Shown in pieces: positions 1 through 9,258 of a DNA stretch of 64,000 nucleotides. A program made the translations under genes and the position numbers. Position 1 is the stretch's first letter; each line of letters opens with the position of its first letter. The notes beneath the pieces were generated by a model that saw only the letters and a list, made by a program, of their open reading frames with translations, was not told where the DNA came from and did not search any database. This stretch comes from Paraburkholderia sp. ZP32-5 (GTDB lineage: Bacteria; Pseudomonadota; Gammaproteobacteria; Burkholderiales; Burkholderiaceae), in the NCBI RefSeq assembly GCF_021390495.1, contig NZ_JAJEJP010000002.1:3038001-3102000 (forward strand), written 5' to 3'.

Positions 1-740
1 GTATGTCCACCGAAAATACTGTCGCGCAGCTGGTAGGTGCGCAGAATCGTCGAATAGCGCAACCGCGCGGATGCACTGGTGTCATGTATCCGGTAACGGA
101 TCAGTGGTTCGGTAAAATTGCCGAAGCTGGCTCCCCGCTTAAGGAATCTCGCGAAAATGTCGTAGTCCTCGGCGGGAACATTTTCCTGCTTGTACGGTTC
201 GCTCCTGAAGAACGCGGTGCGACCCATCACCGTGGCGTGCAGCACGCCGTTCTCGCCTTTGACGATCGTCTTCTCGATGTCGGAGTGATCCGACGGGAAG
301 TTCGTCGAACCGATGGAAGCACCTGTCGAGCTGTGGAAGATCAGCGCGTTACCTCCAACTACGTCCAGCCCGTGCCGGGTGATGTAGTCGTATTGGCGTT
401 CTATGCGTGTCGGCAAAAGGATATCGTCAGGATCCATCCTCATGACATAGCTCGCGACGCTGTTTGCTACACCCGCATTCAACGCATTCGCGAAGCCGAC
501 GTTTTTCGGCAACGCAATGATCTTCATACATTTCACGTCTTCCGCCGCCCGTTGCGCAATAACCAGCGAATCATCGGTGGAGCCGTCATCGACGAAAATG
601 ATCTCTCGCGGTAATACGGTCGAGCAAAGGATCGAACGGAAGAATTCGTCGAGATAGCGGCCATTGTTGAAATTGGCCACGACCATGCTCACATCCACCG
701 TGGGTTTCGTCTGCGTAGGGGACTGCTGTACCGTATTCAC
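1..740 (-). CDS. Glycosyltransferase family 2, exopolysaccharide cluster (3' end outside window)
   Basis: Predicted cytoplasmic or membrane-associated GT2 enzyme that adds a sugar to a lipid-linked exopolysaccharide repeat unit. The reading frame starts at a GTG at 740, with AGGGA 8 nt upstream, and stays open to the window edge (246 codons seen). The GT-A fold signatures are visible: VVANFNNGRYL near residue 20, VDDGSTDDS near 50 and the metal-binding MDPDD near 97. It begins 11 nt after the stop of the upstream GT2 gene, so the two are co-transcribed. No ATG lies in this frame between that stop and the GTG, which supports the start chosen. The sugar specificity cannot be read from the sequence. 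The C-terminus is missing from the window. Confidence 0.85.
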   Translation of the reverse strand, partial: MNTVQQSPTQTKPTVDVSMVVANFNNGRYLDEFFRSILCSTVLPREIIFVDDGSTDDSLVIAQRAAEDVKCMKIIALPKNVGFANALNAGVANSVASYVMRMDPDDILLPTRIERQYDYITRHGLDVVGGNALIFHSSTGASIGSTNFPSDHSDIEKTIVKGENGVLHATVMGRTAFFRSEPYKQENVPAEDYDIFARFLKRGASFGNFTEPLIRYRIHDTSASARLRYSTILRTYQLRDSIFGGH

Positions 741-751
741 GTGGAATTTCC

Positions 752-1681
752 CTATATGTTCTGACCATCTGCCATCTTCACCGTATTGCGCAGCCGGATT
801 CTTCTAATGCGCATATGCAACCAGTTGCACTGCGGAGCTGCCGCGTTGATGTCCTTTGCCAGTACGCGTGAGCTGATGAAGTACGGAATCGCCTTTTCCA
901 CGCCGGAAACCGACGGCCAAAGAAACTCTCTGAGTTTTTGGGTTTGGACCGTGCACCCGTGTTGTTCCAGCATTTCGCTCGCTATCCCGACGTGCGCATC
1001 CCGCTGACGGTCGATTCGCAACGTGCTGACCTGCTGGCCGTGCACTCTGTAGCGCAGTAGCGGCCGTGGAATGTTGGCGAACTTCCCGAAGCGCGCCAGT
1101 TCGGTCCATAGCCGGTAGTCTTCGACATATTCGGAGTCGGCGCGGTATACAAGGCCCTCCTGTTTGATCACTTGCGCGCGCATCATCACCGTTGGATGCG
1201 CGAAGCAGCTTTCGATCATCAACAGGGCCTTGCAGTCCTCGTCGGTGCGCGGTGTGGGTACATACTGTGCCGCATCGCCGAACTTGACGAAGTCGGTTCC
1301 ACAAGCCACCAGCCGCGGCTCTGCTTCCATCCTCGCCACTTGCATCCCGAGCCTCAACGGATGGGCGATGTCGTCGGCGTCCATTCGCGCGAGATACTTT
1401 CCATTCGCATGGTTCATCGCGTTGTTCAACGCCGCCACGATTCCACTCTTCTCCTGCCACAGAACATGGATGCGCCGGTCAAACAGCCGCAGACAGGTAG
1501 CGATCGCGCTGGTCTGATCATTCGATCCATCATCCACAATCAACAGTTCGAAGTTTCGATATTGCTGCTGCAAAATGGAGTGCACTGCCTCCGCGAGGAA
1601 TTTGGCGCCGTTATGCACAGGCATCAACACGGATATCATCGGTTCTTGCATGTGGCGATTGCGGATGTGGAGTCGGCTCAT
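752..1681 (-). CDS. Glycosyltransferase family 2
   Basis: A 309-residue GT2 glycosyltransferase, probably acting in assembly of the same exopolysaccharide as its neighbours. The N-terminal half carries the GT-A core: ISVLMPVHNGAKFL near residue 16, LLIVDDGSNDQTS near 46 and the DXD-type motif LARMDADDIAHP near 96. The C-terminal half is the variable acceptor region. The length is normal for a soluble GT2 with no C-terminal membrane segments. The annotated ATG could be replaced by one of the internal ATGs at residues 11 or 15, because the N-terminal residues before the fold are not conserved. It sits 38 nt after the stop of the Wzc-like gene and 11 nt before the next GT2 gene, so it belongs to the same operon. 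Donor and acceptor sugars are unknown. Confidence 0.88.
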   Translation of the reverse strand: MSRLHIRNRHMQEPMISVLMPVHNGAKFLAEAVHSILQQQYRNFELLIVDDGSNDQTSAIATCLRLFDRRIHVLWQEKSGIVAALNNAMNHANGKYLARMDADDIAHPLRLGMQVARMEAEPRLVACGTDFVKFGDAAQYVPTPRTDEDCKALLMIESCFAHPTVMMRAQVIKQEGLVYRADSEYVEDYRLWTELARFGKFANIPRPLLRYRVHGQQVSTLRIDRQRDAHVGIASEMLEQHGCTVQTQKLREFLWPSVSGVEKAIPYFISSRVLAKDINAAAPQCNWLHMRIRRIRLRNTVKMADGQNI

Positions 1682-1719
1682 GACCGGCGATCGTCGTGAA
1701 TGATCCTTGAGCCCACTGA

Positions 1720-3963
1720 CTACCTGCCGAGCCGGGGAGGATCTTCGTACGTATAAGCAGCGTATCGATAGCTCCCGTAAATCGAACCGAATCCGTATCG
1801 ACCCAGATTCGGATTGACGCCGTTGAAAAGAACGCCGTCCGGCGTCACACCATTCTGCGATAGCCGCTTGATCGACTCCTTCAGTTCGCCGGCTTTCGTC
1901 ACGCCAGCCTTGGCGACAATGAATACCGTGCCGGCCGCGGGCGCCAATACCGTCGCGTCGGTCACCGTGAGCACCGGCGCGGAATCCATCAACACAATGT
2001 CGTATCCGGCCGACAACTCGTTGACGAGTTCGGATAAGCGATCGTCCATTAATAACTCGGACGGGTTCCGCTGGATCGAACCTCTCGCAATGAAGTCGAG
2101 ATTGGGAGCCACCTGTCTGACCGCGGCTTCGGGGGCGGCCACGCCCGTGATCAGATCAGTGAAGCCAATCGCAATGGGGCCGTCGAAATAGCGGTGCAAA
2201 CGTCCCTCGCGAATATCGCAGTCTATGAGCAGGACTCGCTTGCCCGTTGCAGCCAGAAGCGCCGCGAGATTGGCCGATACAAACGACTTTCCAACGCCCG
2301 GCGTCGGGCCGGTCACGAGCACTATCTTGTTCGTTGCTTCGAAGAGTGTGAACTTCAACGCGGTGCGCAAACCACGCAGGCTTTCCACGGCCGGATCATG
2401 CGGCGCTTCCAACGCAAGCATGCGGGCACGGGCATGACGATCGGCTGTTTTTCGCGCGATGGCCGCCTGAATTTTGCTGAAAGGAATCGTCGCGTACACA
2501 CGCAAGCCAATACTCTGTTCGATCTGCGACGCTGAACTGAAGCCACCAAACAGGACACTGCGAGCATAAGCGGCGACGGTGGCCGCTATCAGTCCAAATA
2601 CCAGAGACGCAGCGATCACCAGCGCTTTCTTCGGTTTGACCGGCTCGTCCGGTAATGCCGGCGTGTCGACCAGTCTGACATTACCCACCTTGCCTGCTTT
2701 GACCAGCAGCAGTTGCTGAGCGTTGGTCAGGAGCGACGTGTATAGATCTGTATTGACCTTGACATCCAGCATGACTCTGGCCAGTTGTTGCTGCAGGTCG
2801 GGCAATAACTTGAGTTTCGTGTTTAATTGATCCGCCTGCTTCTGCAACACGCCAATCTGTTGGTCGACTGTCGAAACTTCCCTGGAATCGGGACCCCAGT
2901 GAGCCGACAGCTCCTGCTTCTTCTGCTGGAACTGAATCAATCGCGTTCTGGTATCGGCCGCCTGTCCGAGAATAATCCTCGCTTCTTCGTCGAGATCGAA
3001 TGTACCGTTCTGGTCGCGCAGTCTCGTCAGGCTTTGTTCGGACGTTTGAAGCTGCTGCTTGAGTACCGGCAGCTGGGCCTCGAGAAATTTGAGCGACAAA
3101 GCCGCGTCTTCGGATTTTCGATCGACATTCTGCTTCACGTATTCCTTGCCTATCTGTGTCATCAGATCGCGCAGGTATGCCGCATCCTTGCCTTGAAGTG
3201 TGGCGATGACGACGCCCGACTGCTTGATTTTTTCCTGAATATTCAGCCCGGCCTGGATGTCGCGAATCGTCATCGGTCGCGAGCGTCGCTTTAATACGAA
3301 CGCGGCGCCCGGTTTTCCCGTGGCTGATTGAACGAGAAGCGAGATGTCGCCATTCTGTCCGTGAAACACCTCCCTGGTTCCGATGCTGCCCTGTACCGGC
3401 GATTCGAGCCCCGGACCGGACAACGCATAGCGGCCTTCGCTCCGAAGCGTCAACGTAAAGTTCTTGTCTTCGCTTCGAGCCGGCACATCGAATAGCGGAA
3501 CGTCAATTGCCTCGGTGCCCCACGTATAACCGCCGCGCCCGAACAACCCCGGACTCGAGGGTCCGGATGCCTGCTGGGCGATCAGACGGCCAAGCACGGG
3601 AAAGCGTTTTGGCGCGGCGACGATATACGCATGCACCGCATCGACCGCGCGAGCGACGACGAGGCGTGATCCGAGTATCTGGGCTTCGGCCGCGGCAGTC
3701 GACTTCACACTGAATAGCGCCGACACGTCGGCAAGCAGGCTCCTGCCCGCCGACGCCTCGGGACTGTCCTCGACCTGGACCATGATGTCGGCCTCATAGA
3801 CCGGGGTCGCGAGGAAAGCATATAGCGCCCCCGCCAAAGCAAACATGAGCGTGACGAGAACCATCATCCGGCGCTGCTCGACGATGATATCGACGAGCCG
3901 GACCAGTCCATACTCTTCGGACTCGTGCGTGCGATCTAACTGTCGAGGACTGCGGGCATTCAT
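1720..3963 (-). CDS. Wzc/BceF-type polysaccharide co-polymerase and tyrosine autokinase
   Basis: Inner-membrane chain-length regulator and bacterial tyrosine kinase that couples exopolysaccharide polymerisation to export. The N-terminus has a Wzz-type domain with a first membrane segment near residues 32-52 and a second just after the proline-rich PDEPVKPKKA stretch. A periplasmic coiled-coil-rich region lies between them. The cytoplasmic kinase domain has Walker A GPTPGVGKSFVSANLA, Walker A' LLIDCDIREGR and Walker B DIVLMDSAP. The tail ends in a tyrosine cluster (YGFGSIYGSYRYAAYTY), the usual autophosphorylation site. The frame is open back to 4086, but that start would overlap the upstream glycosyltransferase by 62 nt, so the ATG at 3963 (747 residues) was preferred. 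No strong Shine-Dalgarno is visible. The gene order differs from the canonical cepacian bce cluster, so no symbol is given. Confidence 0.9.
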   Translation of the reverse strand: MNARSPRQLDRTHESEEYGLVRLVDIIVEQRRMMVLVTLMFALAGALYAFLATPVYEADIMVQVEDSPEASAGRSLLADVSALFSVKSTAAAEAQILGSRLVVARAVDAVHAYIVAAPKRFPVLGRLIAQQASGPSSPGLFGRGGYTWGTEAIDVPLFDVPARSEDKNFTLTLRSEGRYALSGPGLESPVQGSIGTREVFHGQNGDISLLVQSATGKPGAAFVLKRRSRPMTIRDIQAGLNIQEKIKQSGVVIATLQGKDAAYLRDLMTQIGKEYVKQNVDRKSEDAALSLKFLEAQLPVLKQQLQTSEQSLTRLRDQNGTFDLDEEARIILGQAADTRTRLIQFQQKKQELSAHWGPDSREVSTVDQQIGVLQKQADQLNTKLKLLPDLQQQLARVMLDVKVNTDLYTSLLTNAQQLLLVKAGKVGNVRLVDTPALPDEPVKPKKALVIAASLVFGLIAATVAAYARSVLFGGFSSASQIEQSIGLRVYATIPFSKIQAAIARKTADRHARARMLALEAPHDPAVESLRGLRTALKFTLFEATNKIVLVTGPTPGVGKSFVSANLAALLAATGKRVLLIDCDIREGRLHRYFDGPIAIGFTDLITGVAAPEAAVRQVAPNLDFIARGSIQRNPSELLMDDRLSELVNELSAGYDIVLMDSAPVLTVTDATVLAPAAGTVFIVAKAGVTKAGELKESIKRLSQNGVTPDGVLFNGVNPNLGRYGFGSIYGSYRYAAYTYEDPPRLGR

Positions 3964-4024
3964 AGTTGGGTACTCGGTCCGGATTTCGTTGACATCGCTG
4001 ACACACCTGGATTGGCCGTCGAGA

Positions 4025-5317
4025 CTACCGACGATTGACGACTTCCTTATCAACGAAGATCGCCTCGACTTCGAGATTCGCCGCATGAGACAACGTACCC
4101 GTCGTCACTAGGGGTCCCCCCGCGGTCGCCGCCGGTTCGCGAACGGCGTTGAGCTGCGACGGCGTGGTCGACGGCAGCATCGGCGCGACTTTCTGCTTGC
4201 GCCCGCTTTGCAGATTGCGCTCGAGTAGCGCCTCGTACTGCGCGAGTACGCTGTCCCAGCGAAAAGCACTGTCGAAACGCCGCCCACTTGCCTGGCGCAT
4301 TGCGTGCACGGTGGCGGCATCGGCAAGCAACGCCGAGATGTGCAGATCGCAGTCTGATTCAGTCGAGAAGAAACGCGCTTCGGGCCCTGCTACCCAACGG
4401 TTGAATTCGTTGTCGTGCGCAATGACCGCGCAACTTGCGCCCAGCGCTTCGACGAGTGACGGATTGGTGCCGCCGACCTGATGCCCGTGCAGATAGAAAA
4501 GCGCGTGGCATCTCAGCGCATTCACGGCGGTCTGGTCGTAGATGGCACCGGGAAACAACACCTCCGGCCCCGCGGCGTCAATGACCTGGCGATGGTACTG
4601 GTTGTTCTGGAAATCGTATTTGCCCAGTACCACGAGTTTGGCCCCCCGAGGGCGGCGTGAGAAAGCGGTCACGATCTCGAGTACCGAATTCTCGGGTTCG
4701 GGGCGCGCAATGACGAGCGCATAGGATGTCTTGTCCAGGCTCAGTTCTTTGGGCAGATCGCCGCTCAGTTCGTCGATACGATCGGCGCCGTACGGAATCA
4801 TCGTGATTTTGCGATGATTCACACGCGTGCCAAGGTGAGCAGCAATGGACGGGTGATCGGCGATCAGATGGTTGCCTGTCCAACAGCCAATGCGCTCGTT
4901 CATATACAGCCACGCGCGCTCATGCCAACGCCATTTCGTGCGGCGCCATTCGAGGCCATCCATGTTGATCAGGTTCGTCATGCCGCGCCAACGTAGATAG
5001 GTACAGAAGATCGCAGTGTTGTATCCCAACGTCAGCACGAGCGAGCCCTCGCTTTCAGCGGCACTTCGAACCGACTTCCAGTCGAATTCCACGGTTCCTA
5101 TTGCACCATCTCGTTTGATGGGTACGAAGATCCGTCTTATTCCACACCAGTTGTCCTCGGTGAGTTGTGCGCCGCCGACCGAGCCCTGGCAATAGACAGT
5201 CACAGCCCAACCACGTCTTGTCAGATGAAGCGCAAGCCGTTCGGCGAATGTCTCGAAACCGCCGTGTTGCGCCGGAATGCCCCGTGTTCCCATGATCAAC
5301 AGCTGCTTGGTTTGCAT
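4025..5317 (-). CDS. DUF1972-type glycosyltransferase (GT4 superfamily, rhamnosyltransferase-like)
   Basis: A 430-residue GT-B glycosyltransferase. The N-terminus (IMGTRGIPAQHGGFETFAERL) is the signature of the DUF1972/Glyco_trans_4_2 family found in rhamnosyltransferases and other exopolysaccharide enzymes. The C-terminal half has the nucleotide-sugar-binding part of GT4 enzymes, including a GGTNPSLVEALG segment near residue 283, where the retaining Glu is expected. The last 60 residues are a low-complexity tail not typical of the family. The start ATG has AAGGG 9 nt upstream. It appears to be the first gene of the leftward exopolysaccharide operon, diverging from the acyltransferase gene at 5596. 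The donor sugar is not determined. Confidence 0.87.
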   Translation of the reverse strand: MQTKQLLIMGTRGIPAQHGGFETFAERLALHLTRRGWAVTVYCQGSVGGAQLTEDNWCGIRRIFVPIKRDGAIGTVEFDWKSVRSAAESEGSLVLTLGYNTAIFCTYLRWRGMTNLINMDGLEWRRTKWRWHERAWLYMNERIGCWTGNHLIADHPSIAAHLGTRVNHRKITMIPYGADRIDELSGDLPKELSLDKTSYALVIARPEPENSVLEIVTAFSRRPRGAKLVVLGKYDFQNNQYHRQVIDAAGPEVLFPGAIYDQTAVNALRCHALFYLHGHQVGGTNPSLVEALGASCAVIAHDNEFNRWVAGPEARFFSTESDCDLHISALLADAATVHAMRQASGRRFDSAFRWDSVLAQYEALLERNLQSGRKQKVAPMLPSTTPSQLNAVREPAATAGGPLVTTGTLSHAANLEVEAIFVDKEVVNRR

Positions 5318-5532
5318 GTCGATTGCCCTTAACGTTCCGAAGTCATGCTGCCGCGTCGTTTGGGTGCTATACGGCCTAAGCCTATGGCAGCCCGTATGGA
5401 GATTTCGGTCACTGTTGTGATTGATTCCGCCAAATGTCGAACGGGTTTTCAGTCCGGCTTCCCGGCGCGTCGAACGGCGAATGCAGTACTTGTGATCTCT
5501 ATCTGCAGCGCTTGTCGGAATGGGCCAAATAA

Positions 5533-5561
5533 TTGACGTAAGCGGATGCGCACGCTTAATT
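5533..5561 (+). promoter_or_regulatory. Candidate sigma-70 promoter for the FemAB-like gene
   Basis: TTGACG at 5533-5538 matches the -35 consensus in five of six positions. After a 17-bp spacer comes TTAATT at 5556-5561, a weak -10. It lies 35 bp before the start codon at 5596, in the 278-bp divergent gap. Otherwise this gap shows no recognisable gene. Confidence 0.35.
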
Positions 5562-5595
5562 AGGATCGGTCGAAATGTGAGAGGAATCGACCGTC

Positions 5596-6678
5596 ATGAA
5601 AAGAGACAGTACTCCCGTCGTCATCGTGCCTGATGCCCTCAAGTCGAATGCGCTCAAACCGCCGATCGACAGACGTCTGAAGTCGTCACTGCGTCCGGAT
5701 CCCCTGGTGGGGCTAGTAGAAAGATCGCTATTTCATGAACCATGGTGGCTGGATGCCACGGCAGGCGAAGACTGGCACATGGCCATCGTCAAATCGGGCG
5801 ATGAGGTCGTCGGCGAAATGCCGTACACGTTGACCCAAAAAGGCCTATGGCGAGTGTCGTATCTGCCGCCTATCACCCGCACCCTCGGGCCGGTGATCAA
5901 GCGCCAGTCCGCGCATGCCGGCAACGCCGAATGGGTCCATCGTCTGGATGTCACGCGAGAATTGATCTCGCAGTTGCCCCGGTGCGCGCACTTTCAACAG
6001 CTTGCGGACCCCCTCGTATCGGAAGCCGAGGCAGCCGCATTCGCACTGGCCGGTTTCAAGGTGTCAGTGCAATTCACGCTCAAATTGCCGGCGGGCCTGG
6101 ACGAAGAAACGGTTTGGAGCAGGCTTCACCGAAACACCCGCAATCATGTCCGGCGCGCGTCGGAGCGATTCGTCGTACAGCAGATCACAGACGTCGATGC
6201 GTTCGTCAGCTTCTACGATTCGAACCTTTCTGAGCGCGAACTCGACAACGTCTATGGCTCCGCTATCATGCGACGGCTACTGGCCGAGGTCCTGAAACGG
6301 GAAGCCGGCACGCTACTCGGTTCCTTCGATAGCGCCGGTTCGCTGACTGCCGCGACCGCGCTCGTGTGGGACCGGGCCAACCTCTATTACATTCTGGCGA
6401 CGCGCAATGCCTCCGCGCACAGCGGTGCAGTCGCGCTGCTGATCTGGCAAGCGATGAAGATCGCCCGCGAACGCAACGTCGAGTTCGACTTCGACGGCGT
6501 TTCGACAGCGGGGATTCTGCAATTCCTTTCGGGCTTCGGCGGCCAACTGGTGCGGCGGTACCAGTTCGAATACATGCGGGTCGACTTCGCACTCATACGC
6601 GGCGCGCGTGCGCGCACACGAGAGGTTATGAACGTGGCACGCAAGCGTGATGCCGGGAAGAGCGCGCGGGACGAATAG
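5596..6678 (+). CDS. FemAB/BioF2-like GNAT acyltransferase
   Basis: A 360-residue protein with the double-GNAT architecture of FemAB-related transferases (Acetyltransf_6). Such enzymes in polysaccharide loci transfer acyl or aminoacyl groups to sugars or lipids. Visible landmarks are an N-terminal segment with HEPWWLDA near residue 48, the RLHRNTRNHVRRA helix near 178-190 and the strand EFDFDGVSTAGILQFLSGFG near 296-315, which is typical of the second GNAT fold. There is no signal peptide or membrane segment, so it is cytoplasmic. AGAGGA precedes the ATG by about 11 nt. It diverges from the exopolysaccharide operon and converges on a GlxA-type regulator. A role in modifying the exopolysaccharide is an inference from location only. 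Confidence 0.75.
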   Translation: MKRDSTPVVIVPDALKSNALKPPIDRRLKSSLRPDPLVGLVERSLFHEPWWLDATAGEDWHMAIVKSGDEVVGEMPYTLTQKGLWRVSYLPPITRTLGPVIKRQSAHAGNAEWVHRLDVTRELISQLPRCAHFQQLADPLVSEAEAAAFALAGFKVSVQFTLKLPAGLDEETVWSRLHRNTRNHVRRASERFVVQQITDVDAFVSFYDSNLSERELDNVYGSAIMRRLLAEVLKREAGTLLGSFDSAGSLTAATALVWDRANLYYILATRNASAHSGAVALLIWQAMKIARERNVEFDFDGVSTAGILQFLSGFGGQLVRRYQFEYMRVDFALIRGARARTREVMNVARKRDAGKSARDE

Positions 6679-6702
6679 CAAACACCAGACATGGACTCGC
6701 TT

Positions 6703-7719
6703 TCACGGCCCCTCATTCATCGCGGAGTGACAGGACTGATTCGCCGGCTCCAGATCGCGGAAAGCGATGCCAATCTTCTCGTGACGCAGATTGCCGAGCC
6801 GGTAGTCCGTTGGTGTAATCGACAGATGTCTTTTAAACAGCTTGGCGAGTTGCCCGCCACTGCCGATCCCGCAACGGCGCGCAATCTTGTCCACCGGGAG
6901 TTGCGATTCGACCAGCATGCGGCAACTCAGTCTGAGTCGCGCGTTCTGAAGATAGTCCGACGGTGTCATGCCGATTTCAGCCTTGAAGCGACGCAGGAAG
7001 TTCCGTTCACTCATGGCGGCCACATCGGCTGCCAGGCCGATCGAAATCGGACGATCGACGTTTGCGTCCAGCCAGCGGGCCGATGCCAGGATCTTGTCGC
7101 TAACGCGTAGAGGCGGCGGCACGGGTGCGCGAACGGGATCTGACGAATGCTTCGTCATTAGCATGCCGAGATCTTCCTCGACGACCCGAAGCACCGTCCG
7201 AATGGGACTCGTTGAATCTTTCCACTGCGCCTGCTCGTGAACGTGAGATGCGCCGTGCGGCTCGGTGGACTGCAAGTCATTTCGGCCCGTTAAGCCGGCG
7301 GCATCCAGAATCAGTTTGCCCTCCGAGATTGGATATACGATGGCGCTGGTTGCAGAGCGTCGGCGAACCCAGCCGGATAGCCGGTCGTCGCACGCTGCCC
7401 GCATCGCGCCCGCGCCTCCGGCAATGAATAGCAGAACCGTTGAATCCGCGGCACTGTCGAAACCTGCTTTTTCAGTCCAGACATTCACGGCGGACGAACT
7501 GGCTATTCTTCCGCCTGAAGAGGATAGAAGTGAGACGACATAGCGCGGTTGTCCACTTGCTTGCGCCTGTATCGAATCGTTGGCTTTTTGAAAGATTTCG
7601 AGAATAGCCGCGATCGCCGGTAATGAGAAACCGTCGAATAGAACGATTTCCACTCCCGTAATATCTCTTACTGCGGAAATGTGAACTTCGGCGCACTCGT
7701 TGGGTTGTGTCGAATTCAT
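6703..7719 (-). CDS. GlxA/FtrA-type AraC-family transcriptional regulator
   Basis: A 338-residue regulator with an N-terminal DJ-1/PfpI-like (GATase1) domain (EIVLFDGFSLPAIAAILEIF near residue 23) and a C-terminal AraC double helix-turn-helix (PISIGLAADVAAMSERNFLR, then IARRCGIGSGGQLAKLFKRH). The open frame extends to 7839, but the ATG at 7719 has GGAGAG 7 nt upstream and is a natural N-terminus. The usual nucleophile-elbow Cys of the DJ-1 domain is not present: the equivalent strand reads SAIVYPISEG. The N-domain is therefore probably a ligand sensor rather than an enzyme. The gene is convergent with the FemAB-like gene and about 1.4 kb from the exopolysaccharide operon start. Regulation of polysaccharide genes is possible but not shown. 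Confidence 0.85.
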   Translation of the reverse strand: MNSTQPNECAEVHISAVRDITGVEIVLFDGFSLPAIAAILEIFQKANDSIQAQASGQPRYVVSLLSSSGGRIASSSAVNVWTEKAGFDSAADSTVLLFIAGGAGAMRAACDDRLSGWVRRRSATSAIVYPISEGKLILDAAGLTGRNDLQSTEPHGASHVHEQAQWKDSTSPIRTVLRVVEEDLGMLMTKHSSDPVRAPVPPPLRVSDKILASARWLDANVDRPISIGLAADVAAMSERNFLRRFKAEIGMTPSDYLQNARLRLSCRMLVESQLPVDKIARRCGIGSGGQLAKLFKRHLSITPTDYRLGNLRHEKIGIAFRDLEPANQSCHSAMNEGP

Positions 7720-8157
7720 TGCCACTCTCCAGACAGCAAAGCATGGTCGGCTACACGCGGTCCGGTACTTTTCATGGCCCCCTTGAACAGACACCACTAG
7801 AATATTAATTACCGACTCTTCCGATGGTCGGTATTTCATTCCTCCATACGCTAAACGATTAAATTCGGGTTGTCGAGCCTGCTTTGATTCGCGAAAAAGA
7901 AAGTTTCGATCCCGCTATTGGACAGTGGCGCCCCCTGCTTCAATGGTTTTAATTTGTGCTTGTACCCGGCGATATTGAAGAGGTCCTGTTTTCGCGGCTC
8001 TCCATGACGTTTAGACAAAACGGCATCAAATCAGCTTCGCAATACGAGTGGTCGTGCATAGTACTTTTGCCGGGTAAATCCCAGGCTGCACGAATAGATG
8101 GTTTCGAGAGAAAAGCGACCTTAGGCCGCCGATCGGGGCAGCATCCGCCACGCGTTA
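7720..8157. other. Intergenic region without recognisable gene
   Basis: These 438 bases separate the GlxA-type regulator start from the end of the methyltransferase gene. Two overlapping small frames exist (plus 7956-8210, minus 7949-8161), but neither has a recognisable domain or a good Shine-Dalgarno. The stretch is visibly richer in A+T than its flanks. It probably holds the regulator's promoter. Confidence 0.4.
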
Positions 8158-8994
8158 TCACGGCCGCGACGAAAAATCACCTTGTGGCTTCGCGATGCTT
8201 TTCCAACTAATGACGTCCTGTCTTTCTTCGGTGCCGTAGCCGATTTCGCCAGGTTCATATGGCACGCAGCCGGACCAATCGCGCGCGAGCATCGGTGAAG
8301 CATCGAATAAATGCGCGCAGACGGGGTAGATATAGACCACCCTCAGCGTCTCTATCGACCCCTCGGCCAATGCGCGCTCCAGATGGTCGAGCAGCCTCGA
8401 CATCACGCTCGAGCCGAACGGATTGAAGAGAAAGACGACGAGTTTGCGGTGGGTGAACTCGAGTTCAAGCGCATCCGCCGCAAACGCTTGCATTGGCGTG
8501 CGTTCAGGATGCGCACGCGCGACGATCTTTGCATTGCTGTTTGCGACGTCCACGAGGCGTGCGGCGAGATCATAGCCAAGCACCGCGTCGAAAGGGAACT
8601 CGGTCGCGACAATCATTGGACGCCCTTTGCCGCAGCCTACATCGATGAACGTATGCCCGCGTACGTCGCCGAGTTGCGCAAGCACGCGCCGCACGATGCT
8701 CGGCTGTGAACCCATGTACGGCAGATTACCGCTCTCCGCGCCGAAGCCATCAAGCGGCTCGGGTGGAAAGAGGCCGCCGGTATCCGTACCGAGTTCGCGA
8801 TCGATCGGATGCTTGCGGTAGCAACCGGTATAAACCACTCGCAACACCGGCACGCGCTCGCCGAAGCGCCGAACGCTGGGAATGAAAAGAACCGACTGCA
8901 GGCTATCGGGAAGTAATGCTACGAGCGCGATCAACGGCCATTTGATGCGGCGTTTCACACGCTTCCCGAGTGTCGCGGAAGCAGGTGTGCTCAT
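8158..8994 (-). CDS. Class I SAM-dependent methyltransferase
   Basis: A 278-residue protein with a Rossmann-type SAM-binding core: motif I HTFIDVGCGKGRPMIVA near residue 114, an acidic strand end VLGYDLAARLVDVA near 138 and ADALELEF near 170. About 100 residues precede the core, including a hydrophobic stretch near 19-38 (WPLIALVALLPDSLQSVLF) that may anchor it to the membrane. AAGGTCG precedes the ATG by 7-8 nt. The substrate is unknown. Location near the exopolysaccharide cluster makes a sugar or lipid methyltransferase plausible, but it is separated from that cluster by a regulator and a 438-bp gap. The core is moderately similar in layout to small-molecule and protein methyltransferases. 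Confidence 0.75.
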   Translation of the reverse strand: MSTPASATLGKRVKRRIKWPLIALVALLPDSLQSVLFIPSVRRFGERVPVLRVVYTGCYRKHPIDRELGTDTGGLFPPEPLDGFGAESGNLPYMGSQPSIVRRVLAQLGDVRGHTFIDVGCGKGRPMIVATEFPFDAVLGYDLAARLVDVANSNAKIVARAHPERTPMQAFAADALELEFTHRKLVVFLFNPFGSSVMSRLLDHLERALAEGSIETLRVVYIYPVCAHLFDASPMLARDWSGCVPYEPGEIGYGTEERQDVISWKSIAKPQGDFSSRP

Positions 8995-9258
8995 CTGAAT
9001 TCGACCTTAAAAGATAGCCATAAGAAGTAGCGGTGGGCGAAAAGCGCGATCTTCGGAAGAGCCCGTACTGATAGCTTTCAGGATCCTGAATTCGCGTGCT
9101 CTGCCCACAACTGTTTCGAATTGACAGTACTTTTTATGCTTACCCGTTAAGCCAATGAAGACAAAAGATGAGCTTCATGCGCCACATTCGGCGCTTGTGC
9201 GCGCACGGCGTCGCCGCAAACTCGCAATACGCGATCTCGCCGCGGCACCCGGCCGCGT